Part shown: positions 1-8,014 of the stretch, piece by piece | How positions within the stretch are numbered: the first letter of the stretch is position 1 | How the letters are laid out: each line of letters starts with the position of its first letter | Assembly (NCBI GenBank): GCA_028284415.1 | Contig: JANQRU010000001.1 | Coordinates: forward strand, 1 to 64,000 | Length of the DNA stretch: 64,000 nucleotides | Reading direction: 5' to 3' | DNA from: Pyrinomonadaceae bacterium | Lineage (GTDB): Bacteria > Acidobacteriota > Blastocatellia > Pyrinomonadales > Pyrinomonadaceae | Notes under the pieces: model-generated | The model's database searches: none | Seen by the model: only the letters and a program-made list of their open reading frames with translations | What the model was told of the DNA's origin: nothing | Program-made: the position numbers and the translations under genes

Positions 1-10
1 AAGGAGAATT

Positions 11-589
11 ATGAGTCTGTCCCCAAAAGCTAGAACTGAAGATATCGTTGTTCAAAAAACTGATAATGAAACATTGGTTTATGATTTGAAAACAAATAAA
101 GCCATATGTCTAAATGAAACAGCTGCAATCGTATGGGAAAATTGTTGTGGTGAAAAAGATGTTTCACAAATATCCATCGAAGCAAGCAAGAAACTTGACA
201 GTACAGTTTCAGAAGAAGTTATTGCTTTAGCATTAGATCAGCTCAAAAAAGAGAAGTTATTAACAAATGTTGATAAGTTAGATGCTAGATTTGCTGGATT
301 AAATCGGAGAGAGATTATCAAACGTGTTGGTTTAACTTCTATGGTTGCATTGCCTATCGTTTCAGCCATCGTCGCACCACAGGCGAGCCATGCACAAAGT
401 GGGTGTACATTGCCTTTGTGTATCGCAGCAATGGATAATATTTGTCAAGGTTGTGCTGGAACCATGATTACTTTATTATGCTTTAATTCAACTGACGGTA
501 GTTGTAGTATGGGAACATCTTCAAGCCCAACTCCTTTTTCTTGTAGTTCAAGTCCAACCACTACAACGGTAGATTGTCAGAGATCTTAG
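11..589 (+). CDS. PqqD-domain protein with internal Tat-like signal and Cys-rich tail
   Basis: Residues ~10-90 look like a PqqD-type peptide-binding domain (N-terminal beta strands, then helices; LNETAAIVWENC fits the family). A twin-arginine-like stretch follows, NRREIIKRVG near residue 100, then a hydrophobic segment ending ASHAQS. The last ~63 residues are Ser/Thr-rich with eight cysteines. PqqD domains (RRE type) present RiPP leader peptides to radical SAM enzymes. Fusion to an export signal and Cys tail suggests either a precursor carrying its own recognition domain or a PqqD-tethered secreted protein; this is inference. A strong Shine-Dalgarno AAGGAG at 1-6 fixes the start. The upstream neighbour lies outside the window. 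Function unproven. Confidence 0.8.
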   Translation: MSLSPKARTEDIVVQKTDNETLVYDLKTNKAICLNETAAIVWENCCGEKDVSQISIEASKKLDSTVSEEVIALALDQLKKEKLLTNVDKLDARFAGLNRREIIKRVGLTSMVALPIVSAIVAPQASHAQSGCTLPLCIAAMDNICQGCAGTMITLLCFNSTDGSCSMGTSSSPTPFSCSSSPTTTTVDCQRS

Positions 590-608
590 AGACAACAAAC
601 TGTGTAAC

Positions 609-1736
609 TTAAATCTTGTTTAGTAATTTATTTATTAAGATTTTTGTACTTTCAATTTTTGCCAGACTAGAGATGTTTTTTCTCATCATCTCTAGTCTTT
701 TATTATTTTTTACTAATTTATCAATTTTATAAGCTAAGATTGGCAAATTATTACATTTGATCGCACAACCCTTTTCGAGCAAGTGATCAGAATTTCGCTC
801 CTCTTGTCCCGGGATTGGGTTTACGATTACAAAAATCAATCCTTTAGCTAATGCTTCTGATGTTGTTAAACCGCCGGGTTTTCCGACGATCAAATCTGAA
901 GCAGACATATATTCATCCATTTGTTTTGTATAGCCGATTGGTAGGAATTTGACTCGTTCATTATTAAGTTTTTCAATCGCAAGTTTGTCTATCTTAGATT
1001 TTAGTTTTTTGTTTCTGCCACAGATTGCGATTATTTGTGAAGGTGTTTGCAGTTCGCTCAATGCTTCAAGTAAATGTTCGATATTTCCGACTCCAAAACC
1101 ACCTGCTGAAACTATGATTGTTAGTTTATCTTTATCTAAACCATATTTCTCTCGCATTTCTAGTTTGTCTTTTTTTTCTGCAAAAACAGGATCAATCGGA
1201 ATACCTGACACAGTAATTTTCTCAGCAGGAATACCAACTTTTGCTAAATGAGCCTTGGTCTCATCAAGGGCAACAAAATAGTGTTCAAAATTATGTGCAA
1301 GCCACATCGCATGAGCATCGAAATCAGTTACAACGATTGCTTGTTTTGTATCAATTTTCTTTTTAGCTCGTAGCCAAGAAATGATTTCTGCAGGAAGGAA
1401 ATGTGTGCAGATTGCGATGTCGGGTTTTTCTCTCTTGATAAGTTTTATAAAAGGTTGGGTGTTCAAACGATCAAGGGCGAGTCTCCTTCTCTCGTTCTGC
1501 CAAGGTTTATCGAGCGAATCATAAATCCAGCCTAGAACCTCAGGCATTGAATTGACCATCTCAATGTATGCCTTCCCATATAAACGGCGAAAAAGTGGGT
1601 TCGTATATTCAAGAACATCTATATTTTTGATTTCTTCAGCCGCATTTTGATTTATTAGTTCTTTCTCAATTGCATTAGCCGCAGAAACATGTCCGGCACC
1701 GACTGACGCTGATAATATGAGGACTTTTTTGAACAT
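609..1736 (-). CDS. MGDG synthase / UgtP-family glycolipid glycosyltransferase
   Basis: The product resembles the monogalactosyldiacylglycerol synthase and processive diacylglycerol glucosyltransferase group (GT28, MurG-like). The N-terminus ILSASVGAGHVSAANAIEKE is the MGDG-synthase N-domain signature with its glycine loop. The C-terminal half carries the sugar-nucleotide-binding region (VSAGGFGVGN, then VGKPGGLTTSEALAKG). Length 375 aa is normal. It would move a sugar from a UDP-sugar onto diacylglycerol at the inner membrane face. There is no signal peptide, as expected. It converges with the PqqD gene with only ~19 bp between stop codons. Sugar donor and number of sugars added cannot be told from sequence. 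Confidence 0.88.
   Translation of the reverse strand: MFKKVLILSASVGAGHVSAANAIEKELINQNAAEEIKNIDVLEYTNPLFRRLYGKAYIEMVNSMPEVLGWIYDSLDKPWQNERRRLALDRLNTQPFIKLIKREKPDIAICTHFLPAEIISWLRAKKKIDTKQAIVVTDFDAHAMWLAHNFEHYFVALDETKAHLAKVGIPAEKITVSGIPIDPVFAEKKDKLEMREKYGLDKDKLTIIVSAGGFGVGNIEHLLEALSELQTPSQIIAICGRNKKLKSKIDKLAIEKLNNERVKFLPIGYTKQMDEYMSASDLIVGKPGGLTTSEALAKGLIFVIVNPIPGQEERNSDHLLEKGCAIKCNNLPILAYKIDKLVKNNKRLEMMRKNISSLAKIESTKILINKLLNKI
664..710 (+). terminator. intrinsic terminator inside the convergent gene
   Basis: A 12-bp perfect stem (AGACTAGAGATG at 664-675 with its complement at 687-698) is followed by a T-rich run. It reads as a plus-strand terminator for the PqqD-domain gene, yet it lies within the last codons of the minus-strand glycosyltransferase gene. 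Confidence 0.65.
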
Positions 1737-1798
1737 ATGCTGAAATTATTAAATTAGAAACTGAAAAATGAAAATACAGATGATGATAAAACTATGGC

Positions 1799-2743
1799 TT
1801 GAATGATATTATATTTGCAAGTTTTTCAAAAAAATATTCTTCAAATACTTTGAACTTTTCACTTTCAAATTTTTATAAATCTGGCATAACCCAGATGTTT
1901 CTCTCGACATTTTCTTTTGCGATGGCAAATGTTTTTGTTAAGCAAATGTCGGATATGCCTGTAATGGAAATCGTTTTCTTTCGGAGCGTTGTTGCAGGCA
2001 TCTTTTGTTGGATTGGAATAAGACAGGCAAAAGTTTCTTGGAAAGGAAATAATAAGCCTTTTCTAATTTTTAGAGGTGTTGCAGGGACAGTCGCATTGGT
2101 TTTATTTTTTATAACCTTACAAGAAATTCCTCTAGCCTCAGCAACTACTATTCAATATCTATCACCAATTTTTACGGCATCAATAGCAGTTTTTTTTCTA
2201 AGAGAGAGTGTGAAGGTTTTTCAATGGTTTTTTTATGCGATTGCATTTAGCGGGGTTCTCTTAATTAAAAATTTTGATCCGCGTGTGTCTTTGCTTTATC
2301 TAGTGATAGGAATAATTGCGGCATTTGGTTCGGGAGTAGCTTACAATTTTGTACGTAAATTAAGAGAAACCGAACACCCGATGGTAATAATTTTTTACTT
2401 TCAGATTGTTGGATTAGTTGTAAGTATTCCATTTTTATTCTTTTATTGGAAAACTCCGGTTGGTTTGGATTGGTTATACTTGCTTTTGGTCGGAATCTTC
2501 TCTCAACTTGGACAAGTATTTTTAACGAACGCATTTAGCAGAGAAAGAGCGGCAAATGTTGCAATAATTGTATATAGTGGATTGATATATGCTATTTCGA
2601 TCGGTTGGATATTTTATGGCGAAGCACAAACAATTTATACTTTTACAGGAATGGGCTTAGTTGTGGCTGGGGTTATAGCAAGTATTATTTACGGAAATAA
2701 ACAAAAGAAATTAGAGAAAGTTGAATCAACTTTAGCACCTTAA
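1799..2743 (+). CDS. EamA/DMT-family transporter
   Basis: About ten hydrophobic helices in two repeats of five, the drug/metabolite transporter (EamA, RhaT-like) architecture. The first repeat has PVMEIVFFRSVVAGIFC followed by FRGVAGTVALVLFF and PLASATTIQYLSPIF, all familiar for this family. Substrate unknown; such proteins export amino acids or other metabolites. The given ATG has no visible Shine-Dalgarno. An in-frame TTG at 1850 and ATG at 1895 are alternatives; the family alignment (helix 1 beginning near SGITQMFLSTF) argues the true start is upstream of 1895. The stop abuts the next start. Confidence 0.85.
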   Translation: MNDIIFASFSKKYSSNTLNFSLSNFYKSGITQMFLSTFSFAMANVFVKQMSDMPVMEIVFFRSVVAGIFCWIGIRQAKVSWKGNNKPFLIFRGVAGTVALVLFFITLQEIPLASATTIQYLSPIFTASIAVFFLRESVKVFQWFFYAIAFSGVLLIKNFDPRVSLLYLVIGIIAAFGSGVAYNFVRKLRETEHPMVIIFYFQIVGLVVSIPFLFFYWKTPVGLDWLYLLLVGIFSQLGQVFLTNAFSRERAANVAIIVYSGLIYAISIGWIFYGEAQTIYTFTGMGLVVAGVIASIIYGNKQKKLEKVESTLAP

Positions 2744-3157
2744 ATGAAAAGAAAAAAATTACATAGAATCACATTTATTCTGGCGGGAATTTATAACATA
2801 ACTTGGGGATTATGGGTGAGTATTGATCCTACTTGGTTATTCCGTTTTGCAGAAATGCCAATACCTACATACCCAGAGATTTTTGTTTGCGTTGGAATGA
2901 TCGTTGGGCTTTACGGTGTGGTTTATTTAGAGATCGCCCGAAAATTAGAAAAAGGTTTCGTTTTAGCTTTAGTTGGATTCATCGGGAAAATTCTAGGACC
3001 GATGGGGATTTTTTATTATATGTATATCGGCAAATGGACATTCCCAGCAATAATTATGAATGTGACAAATGATTTTATCTGGCTAATTCCGTTTGGAATC
3101 TATTTATATGATTCATTTCCATATTTTAAGAAAGATTTAGAGGGAAGTTTTGAATAA
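2744..3157 (+). CDS. small four-helix membrane protein, function unknown
   Basis: A 137-aa protein with about four predicted membrane helices (residues ~8-26, 44-62, 71-92, 101-122) and charged ends. The ATG follows directly on the EamA stop (TTAAATG), and the gene overlaps the following moaB by 8 bp, so the three genes are probably one translationally coupled transcript. I do not recognise the family with confidence; conserved small hypothetical membrane proteins of this pattern occur in Bacteroidota and Acidobacteriota. No catalytic motif is visible. Confidence 0.75.
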   Translation: MKRKKLHRITFILAGIYNITWGLWVSIDPTWLFRFAEMPIPTYPEIFVCVGMIVGLYGVVYLEIARKLEKGFVLALVGFIGKILGPMGIFYYMYIGKWTFPAIIMNVTNDFIWLIPFGIYLYDSFPYFKKDLEGSFE

Positions 3158-3629
3158 TAAGATTAGAGCAATAGTATTATCGGTTAGCGACACAAGAACC
3201 GAAGAAAATGATATTTCGGGAAATAAATTGGTCGAATTACTTAATGAAATTAATGCTGAAATATTAGAGAAAATAATTGTCTCTGATGATTTTGAAAATT
3301 TACAACAAACTCTCTTTTCATTAACTGAAACCGAAGCAAATCTAATACTAACGACTGGCGGAACAGGCTTCGCTGAAAGGGATAATACCCCCGAAGCTAC
3401 CCTTGCAGTCATCGAAAAGGAAACTCCCGGAATTTCTGAAGCAATGCGGGCTGAAACTGCTAAAAATACAAAATTTGCCATGCTTTCACGCGGAGTTTCG
3501 GGAATCAGAAATCAAACTTTAATAATAAATCTTCCCGGTTCAACCAAAGGCGTTGAGGAGTGTTTCAATGTTATAAGGGATATTTTGCCGCACGCAATAA
3601 ATCTTATTTCTGGGAATACAAAGCACTAA
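3150..3629 (+). CDS. moaB: MoaB/Mog-family molybdopterin adenylyltransferase-like protein
   Basis: MoaB/MogA fold protein of 159 aa. Key motif TTGGTGFAERDNTPEAT (residues ~68-84) is the molybdopterin-binding signature, and LPGSTKGVEECF near residue 128 is the second conserved loop. The family adenylylates molybdopterin during molybdenum cofactor synthesis. The start is TTG (GAGGG upstream) overlapping the preceding gene by 8 bp. No other Moco genes are present in the window, so the pathway must be encoded elsewhere. MoaB versus MogA cannot be decided. Confidence 0.9.
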   Translation: MNNKIRAIVLSVSDTRTEENDISGNKLVELLNEINAEILEKIIVSDDFENLQQTLFSLTETEANLILTTGGTGFAERDNTPEATLAVIEKETPGISEAMRAETAKNTKFAMLSRGVSGIRNQTLIINLPGSTKGVEECFNVIRDILPHAINLISGNTKH

Positions 3630-3635
3630 AAAAAT

Positions 3636-4478
3636 ATGAAAAATAAATATAGTTTTTTAATTAAAATATTTTTAAGTCCAATCTTGATAGTCAACTTTAC
3701 AATGCTATGTGTCGGACAAGAGTCTGCTAAGTTTTCAACTCAAGACGAAATTAAAGAAGATATAAGTTTGGTTAAATGTAAAAACAAAGAACGTCTGGAA
3801 GCTGTTAAAAATCTTTTCTTAAAAAAAGGGGCGAAGGACAACGAAATCATCATAGAAGATTCTAAGGGAGTCAAAAACCTTGTAGTCACTAAAAAAGGAA
3901 AAACTGATGAAACTATAGTAATCGGTGCACATTACGACGAAGCAGGTGGCGGATGTGGTGTAATTGATAATTGGTCTGGCATCGTAATAATTGCCAATCT
4001 ATATAAGATTCTGAAGGATTTTACCACCCGAAAAACTTATAAATTTGTCGCTTTTGATAAAGAAGAACAAGGATTAATTGGTTCAAAAGTTATGGTCAAA
4101 GCCATTCCGAAAGAAAACCGAAAAAAATACTGCTCGATGGTAAATTTTGACAGTTTTGGCTTAACTTATCCTCAAGCAATGCGAAATATTTCAAACAAAA
4201 AACTTATTGATTTTGCCGAAAAATTAGCCAAAGAAATGAAAATGCCATTTGCAACAGCTTCAATTGCAAACGCTAGTTCTGATTCCGAACCATTCAAAAA
4301 TGCCAAAATTCCAGCTATATCCTTTCATGGACTAAATGGTAAATGGAAAGAAATCCTTCATACACACAATGATAAAATTAAAAACCTTAACACGGTTAGT
4401 GTTTATTATGGTTATCGTTTTGGCTTGAGTTTTTTAGCTAAAATGGATGCAAATGATTGTAATGCTTTTAGAAAGTAA
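3636..4478 (+). CDS. secreted M28-family zinc peptidase (copy 1)
   Basis: Signal peptide at residues 1-27 (hydrophobic core, then CVGQ). The M28 (aminopeptidase Y/S type) metal site is complete: H99 and D101 in IGAHYDE, D111 in VIDNWSG, the Glu pair 143-144 in DKEEQGLIGS, an Asp in VNFDSFG and a late His in ILHTHND. About 280 aa, a compact single-domain member. It should remove amino acids from peptides outside the inner membrane. The next gene is a close paralogue 25 bp downstream, so the pair arose by tandem duplication. Substrate preference is unknown. Confidence 0.9.
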   Translation: MKNKYSFLIKIFLSPILIVNFTMLCVGQESAKFSTQDEIKEDISLVKCKNKERLEAVKNLFLKKGAKDNEIIIEDSKGVKNLVVTKKGKTDETIVIGAHYDEAGGGCGVIDNWSGIVIIANLYKILKDFTTRKTYKFVAFDKEEQGLIGSKVMVKAIPKENRKKYCSMVNFDSFGLTYPQAMRNISNKKLIDFAEKLAKEMKMPFATASIANASSDSEPFKNAKIPAISFHGLNGKWKEILHTHNDKIKNLNTVSVYYGYRFGLSFLAKMDANDCNAFRK

Positions 4479-4503
4479 AGAAAAAATCTTTTAATTAAAT
4501 TCA

Positions 4504-5331
4504 ATGCTAAATAAAATCTTACCTTTTTTGTTTTTGCTTACAACTGTTTACAATTGCCCTTTGTTCACAAAACAAACTGCTGTCAATTCAGCAAAAAAAG
4601 AACAAATCCGCAAACAGATTGAAAATGTTGATTGTGATGATGCCGATAGATTAGAAGAGGTAAAAAAACTTTACAAGAGTCTGGGGGCAAATAAGGATGA
4701 AATAAAGGTTGTAGATTATGGCGATGTAAAAAATGTCATCGTAACGGTTCGTGGAAAGACTGACGAAACTGTTGTTGTTGGTGGACATTACGATAAAACA
4801 ACGCTTGGTTGTGGAGTGATAGATAATTGGTCCGGAATTGTATTGATAGCTAATCTCTATGAAAGCTTTAAGAAAAAAAATAATAAAAAAACATATAAGT
4901 TTGTAGCATTCGGTAAGGAGGAGAAAGGGTTAATTGGATCAAAGGCAATGGTCAAAGCTATTCCGCTAGAAAAAAAATCAAACTATTGTGCAATGGTTAA
5001 TTTTGATAGTTTTGGATTTACAAATCTTTGGACTCTTGAAAGCATTTCGGACAGAAAATTAATCGAGTTAGGTCAAAAAGTTGCAAAAGAGAGAGGACAA
5101 GTCTTTCAAATAAAAAACTTTCGTGGTGCGAGTTCTGATTCAAAATCATTTCAAAAAGCAGGAATTCCTTCCATAACAGTTTCAGGACTAGGTGATAACT
5201 GGAGGAAATACCTACATCAAGATGCAGATCAATTAGAAAATATAAGTTTCCCTAAAATCTACGAAAATTATACTTTTTCAATAGATTATTTAGAAAAAAT
5301 TGATTCCAAAAGCTGTGATTATTTCAAGTAA
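4504..5331 (+). CDS. secreted M28-family zinc peptidase (copy 2)
   Basis: A 275-aa paralogue of the preceding peptidase with the same motif order: GGHYDK, VIDNWSG, GKEEKGLIGS, VNFDSFG and a late YLHQDAD. All expected metal ligands and the catalytic Glu are kept. The N-terminus (LPFLFLLTTVYNC) is hydrophobic and could be a signal peptide, with a weak lipobox-like cysteine at residue 18; copy 1 instead has an ordinary signal peptide, so the two may sit in different places. The body is clearly divergent from copy 1, so the duplication is not recent. Confidence 0.88.
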   Translation: MLNKILPFLFLLTTVYNCPLFTKQTAVNSAKKEQIRKQIENVDCDDADRLEEVKKLYKSLGANKDEIKVVDYGDVKNVIVTVRGKTDETVVVGGHYDKTTLGCGVIDNWSGIVLIANLYESFKKKNNKKTYKFVAFGKEEKGLIGSKAMVKAIPLEKKSNYCAMVNFDSFGFTNLWTLESISDRKLIELGQKVAKERGQVFQIKNFRGASSDSKSFQKAGIPSITVSGLGDNWRKYLHQDADQLENISFPKIYENYTFSIDYLEKIDSKSCDYFK

Positions 5332-5514
5332 ATTATTTAATTCTGGTGCTATTTGGTCTTTCAGCAACACTGGATGCAACAAATCAGTATTAAATAATAA
5401 ATTTCCTCGATATTGAATCTAAAGATACTTTTAATCCGAAACCTATACCAAGGGAATAAAAAAGCGGAATACACACATTACAATGTATATCAGATCAAAT
5501 TGGGGTAGGTAACT
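5332..5514. other. intergenic stretch before the mini-protein
   Basis: No ORF with coding character and no clear hairpin seen here. It presumably holds the promoter of the 42-codon ORF at 5515; no convincing -35/-10 pair could be chosen. Confidence 0.3.
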
Positions 5515-5643
5515 ATGAATAATCAAATCAAATGTCAGGATGGATTTTTTTGTAAATCTCTGAGTCGGCAATTTTTCTTGAGCACTTTTTTATTGGCGGC
5601 TTTAGTTTTCTTTAGTTTTTCGCTGATACAAGTTTTGTCTTAA
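5515..5643 (+). CDS. candidate 42-aa single-pass membrane mini-protein
   Basis: An ATG preceded by GGGGTAGGTAACT opens a 42-codon frame. It has a polar N-terminus with two Cys (KCQDGFFCKS) and then a continuous hydrophobic stretch of about 22 residues (FFLSTFLLAALVFFSFSLIQ) before the stop. A strong terminator hairpin follows 20 bp later, which supports it being a separate transcript. Topology would be N-in, C-out. No family recognised; it could be a membrane regulator or toxin-like peptide, but that is a guess. It is too short for coding statistics to decide. Confidence 0.45.
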   Translation: MNNQIKCQDGFFCKSLSRQFFLSTFLLAALVFFSFSLIQVLS

Positions 5644-5662
5644 TTTTTATATCTTAAAACAG

Positions 5663-5711
5663 GAAATTCGGTCATTCTTATCAAAAGAATAACCGAATTT
5701 CAATTTTTTTA
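5663..5711. terminator. bidirectional intrinsic terminator
   Basis: AAATTCGGT..ATTCTT pairs with AAGAAT..ACCGAATTT around a short loop, followed by a T run on the plus strand and preceded by an A-rich stretch. It separates the plus-strand mini-ORF from the minus-strand gene ending at 5720. Confidence 0.75.
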
Positions 5712-5719
5712 GTGCTAGT

Positions 5720-6379
5720 TTATTTTGCTACTTCAAACTTATTTGATGATTTATTCCATTTTAAGTAAATAGCTGAAACCTTCTTCGTAATTGCTTGATA
5801 GTCATCATAGTCTGCTTTTGAAACATCATCATCGGCATAATCACAAAACACTAATTTAACTTCCATTTTAGTTCCAATTCTTGGTGGTTTGAATTGCATA
5901 TAGTATCCACCTATCTTACTCGACAATTTTTTTTCAAGCTTGACGAATTGAGAATATGTTTTTGAATCTTGAAAAAACATAGATATTTTAATCTTTGGCA
6001 AAACTAACGATTTAACATCAACCCACATATTTCCTCTTTTCTGCAGGAAAAAAGTCTGGTATTCATCACAAACCTGATCATATATGTAATTTGTTGCTAC
6101 TATCGTCGGATATCTTCTTTGGGAATTGAATTTAGCAATTTCAAAAAAAGTTAAAGGCTCTGTATCATCATCTAGTTTAGGATTCTGATAAGCAGCATAA
6201 CCATTTTTATTGTCAATAATCGTTTTCCTTTGTTCTTCTAAAGCAACATTATCACCACCAAAAGTCTTATATTTTTTGGGTAGGTTTTTTAGATAATCAG
6301 AAATTTGCCATCTAGTTTGTTGAGAAAAAGCGGTAGAGGATAAAACAATAAAAATAAGGCAAAAGTATATTATTTTCAT
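5720..6379 (-). CDS. secreted protein of unknown function
   Basis: A 219-aa protein with a clean signal peptide (residues 1-19, hydrophobic core then AFSQ). The mature part is mixed alpha/beta in composition with many aromatic and Lys residues and no recognised catalytic motif. It lies 27 bp downstream of the S10 peptidase on the same strand, so the two are probably co-transcribed. I do not recognise the family. Confidence 0.75.
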   Translation of the reverse strand: MKIIYFCLIFIVLSSTAFSQQTRWQISDYLKNLPKKYKTFGGDNVALEEQRKTIIDNKNGYAAYQNPKLDDDTEPLTFFEIAKFNSQRRYPTIVATNYIYDQVCDEYQTFFLQKRGNMWVDVKSLVLPKIKISMFFQDSKTYSQFVKLEKKLSSKIGGYYMQFKPPRIGTKMEVKLVFCDYADDDVSKADYDDYQAITKKVSAIYLKWNKSSNKFEVAK

Positions 6380-6406
6380 CTATTTATTTTCTCCATAAAA
6401 TTCTTA

Positions 6407-7906
6407 TTAGTTATTTACTGAACTACGTATAAATGACGTAATATCTCTTTTTAATTTGCGGAGAGAACCAACTTCTATGTACATCATGTGACCTGCTTCA
6501 TAATATTCGACCGATATATTTTTTCTCAGTTCTGGGTCAAGATTCATATTTGAAAGTGTATATTCTGTTGCAAAATATGGAGTTGCCATATCGTAGTAGC
6601 CTGAAGCGACAAATACTTTCATAAAAGGATTTTTTTGCATGGCACTTCGTAAACTACTGCTGGTGTCTGCGTAGCCGTTATTTTGATTCCAGTTCCAGCG
6701 ACCTACTCCGCCGCCTAAAATGTAATACTCTAAATCGGTTTTAAAGCCCAGATCACGACGGACGTAATCATTAAATGTAGCTGTGTACGGCGGGCGTATG
6801 GCTGTCATACTCGGATCAAATTCAGTTCTATTGCCAGTTGCGTTTTTATTTATTCCCGTAAAGCGACTATCTAATCTTCCAACAATACGTTTTTCAGTTC
6901 GCTTTAATTCCTTCATAAATTCAGAAAGCTCAACACGAAAGTTATTTTGGTCTATGAATGTTTTATTCAAACCTGTGTATCGGCTGAATTTGTCTAATAA
7001 GCTTTGCTTTTCAGATTGAGAGAGCTTATCAATTCTCATTAGTGCAGGAGTTAACTCTTTCATTGCAAAGCTTTCTGCTTCTCTTAAAACGGCAGTTAAA
7101 GATTTACTTTGTAGATCAGAGGGAAGTTTTTTGTGATACCAAGCTGTTGCTGTGTAAGAAGGAAAAATCAAACTCAAAGGCAAATCATTGCTATCTGCAA
7201 AACGTATGCTTTGAAAGTTCATGACCGATGAAACTAAAGCAATTCCGTTGAACGCAATTCCGCGATTTATCAAATAATTTGAAAGCCCTGCAGCACGGGT
7301 AGTTCCATAACTCTCGCCAACAAGATACAAAGGGGAGCTCCAGCGTTCATAACGAGTCAGATATAGGCGAATAAATTCTCCAATTGAAGCAATATCACCT
7401 TGCAAACTAAAAAACTTTGAAGCTTTTTTAGAGTCCATTGCCCGACTGTAACCTGTTCCGATTGGATCAATAAAAACTAAATCAGTTTCGGTCAGCCAAG
7501 TCCCTTCATTATCAATTAATTCATATGGTGGGGGAGGCATAAACCCATTATCCAACATCTTGACGCGTTTTGGACCCAAAGCCCCTAAGTGTAACCAGAC
7601 TGAAGAAGAACCCGGACCACCATTGAATGAAAACATCAATGGACGTTTTTTATTGCTATTGTTAAGTGTATAAGCCATAAAAAACATTTTCGCTTCCTTT
7701 TTACCTTCTTTATCGATAATTGGCATAAAGCCAGTCGTGACTGTGTAATTTAAGACTCTACCGTTTACTGTAACTGAGTGCTTTGTAACGGATAGTTTTT
7801 CAGTATGCTCATCAATTAGGGTTTTGGCTTTTGCTTCGACGTTTTGTGATTGAAAAAAGCTAATGGTAATAACGATAAGTGAAAGTATTATTTTCTTGTG
7901 AATCAT
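6407..7906 (-). CDS. secreted serine carboxypeptidase-like S10 peptidase
   Basis: A 499-aa protein with a signal peptide (~residues 1-25). The S10 family signatures are all present: FNGGPGSSSVWLHLGALGP (oxyanion region, ~95-112), LVGESYGTTRAAG with nucleophile Ser199, a late Asp region (VFVASGYYDMATPY) and YEAGHMMY with the catalytic His near residue 472. The fold is an alpha/beta hydrolase. It would cleave C-terminal residues from peptides in the periplasm or outside. The unknown secreted protein at 5720 follows in the same unit; a terminator at 7974-8008 separates it from the amidohydrolase genes. Confidence 0.92.
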   Translation of the reverse strand: MIHKKIILSLIVITISFFQSQNVEAKAKTLIDEHTEKLSVTKHSVTVNGRVLNYTVTTGFMPIIDKEGKKEAKMFFMAYTLNNSNKKRPLMFSFNGGPGSSSVWLHLGALGPKRVKMLDNGFMPPPPYELIDNEGTWLTETDLVFIDPIGTGYSRAMDSKKASKFFSLQGDIASIGEFIRLYLTRYERWSSPLYLVGESYGTTRAAGLSNYLINRGIAFNGIALVSSVMNFQSIRFADSNDLPLSLIFPSYTATAWYHKKLPSDLQSKSLTAVLREAESFAMKELTPALMRIDKLSQSEKQSLLDKFSRYTGLNKTFIDQNNFRVELSEFMKELKRTEKRIVGRLDSRFTGINKNATGNRTEFDPSMTAIRPPYTATFNDYVRRDLGFKTDLEYYILGGGVGRWNWNQNNGYADTSSSLRSAMQKNPFMKVFVASGYYDMATPYFATEYTLSNMNLDPELRKNISVEYYEAGHMMYIEVGSLRKLKRDITSFIRSSVNN

Positions 7907-7973
7907 GATAATTGGGTTGGTCTAAATGAAACCTGCGAAAAAAAAGTTAAAAAATTATGACTACGAAGGATAA

Positions 7974-8008
7974 AGTGAAAAAAGTAGATTGTTTCTACTT
8001 TTTTCACT
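7974..8008. terminator. intrinsic terminator after the amidohydrolase pair
   Basis: A 15-bp perfect stem (AGTGAAAAAAGTAGA at 7974-7988 with its complement at 7994-8008) around a five-base loop. The AT-rich arms supply a T run on either strand. It ends the minus-strand amidohydrolase transcript. Confidence 0.75.
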
Positions 8009-8014
8009 AATCTT

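Noticed and set aside
949-1251. Plus-strand ORF of 100 codons inside the glycosyltransferase gene
   Set aside because: It is antisense to a clear family member and has low-complexity Ser/Leu-rich sequence, typical of a shadow frame.
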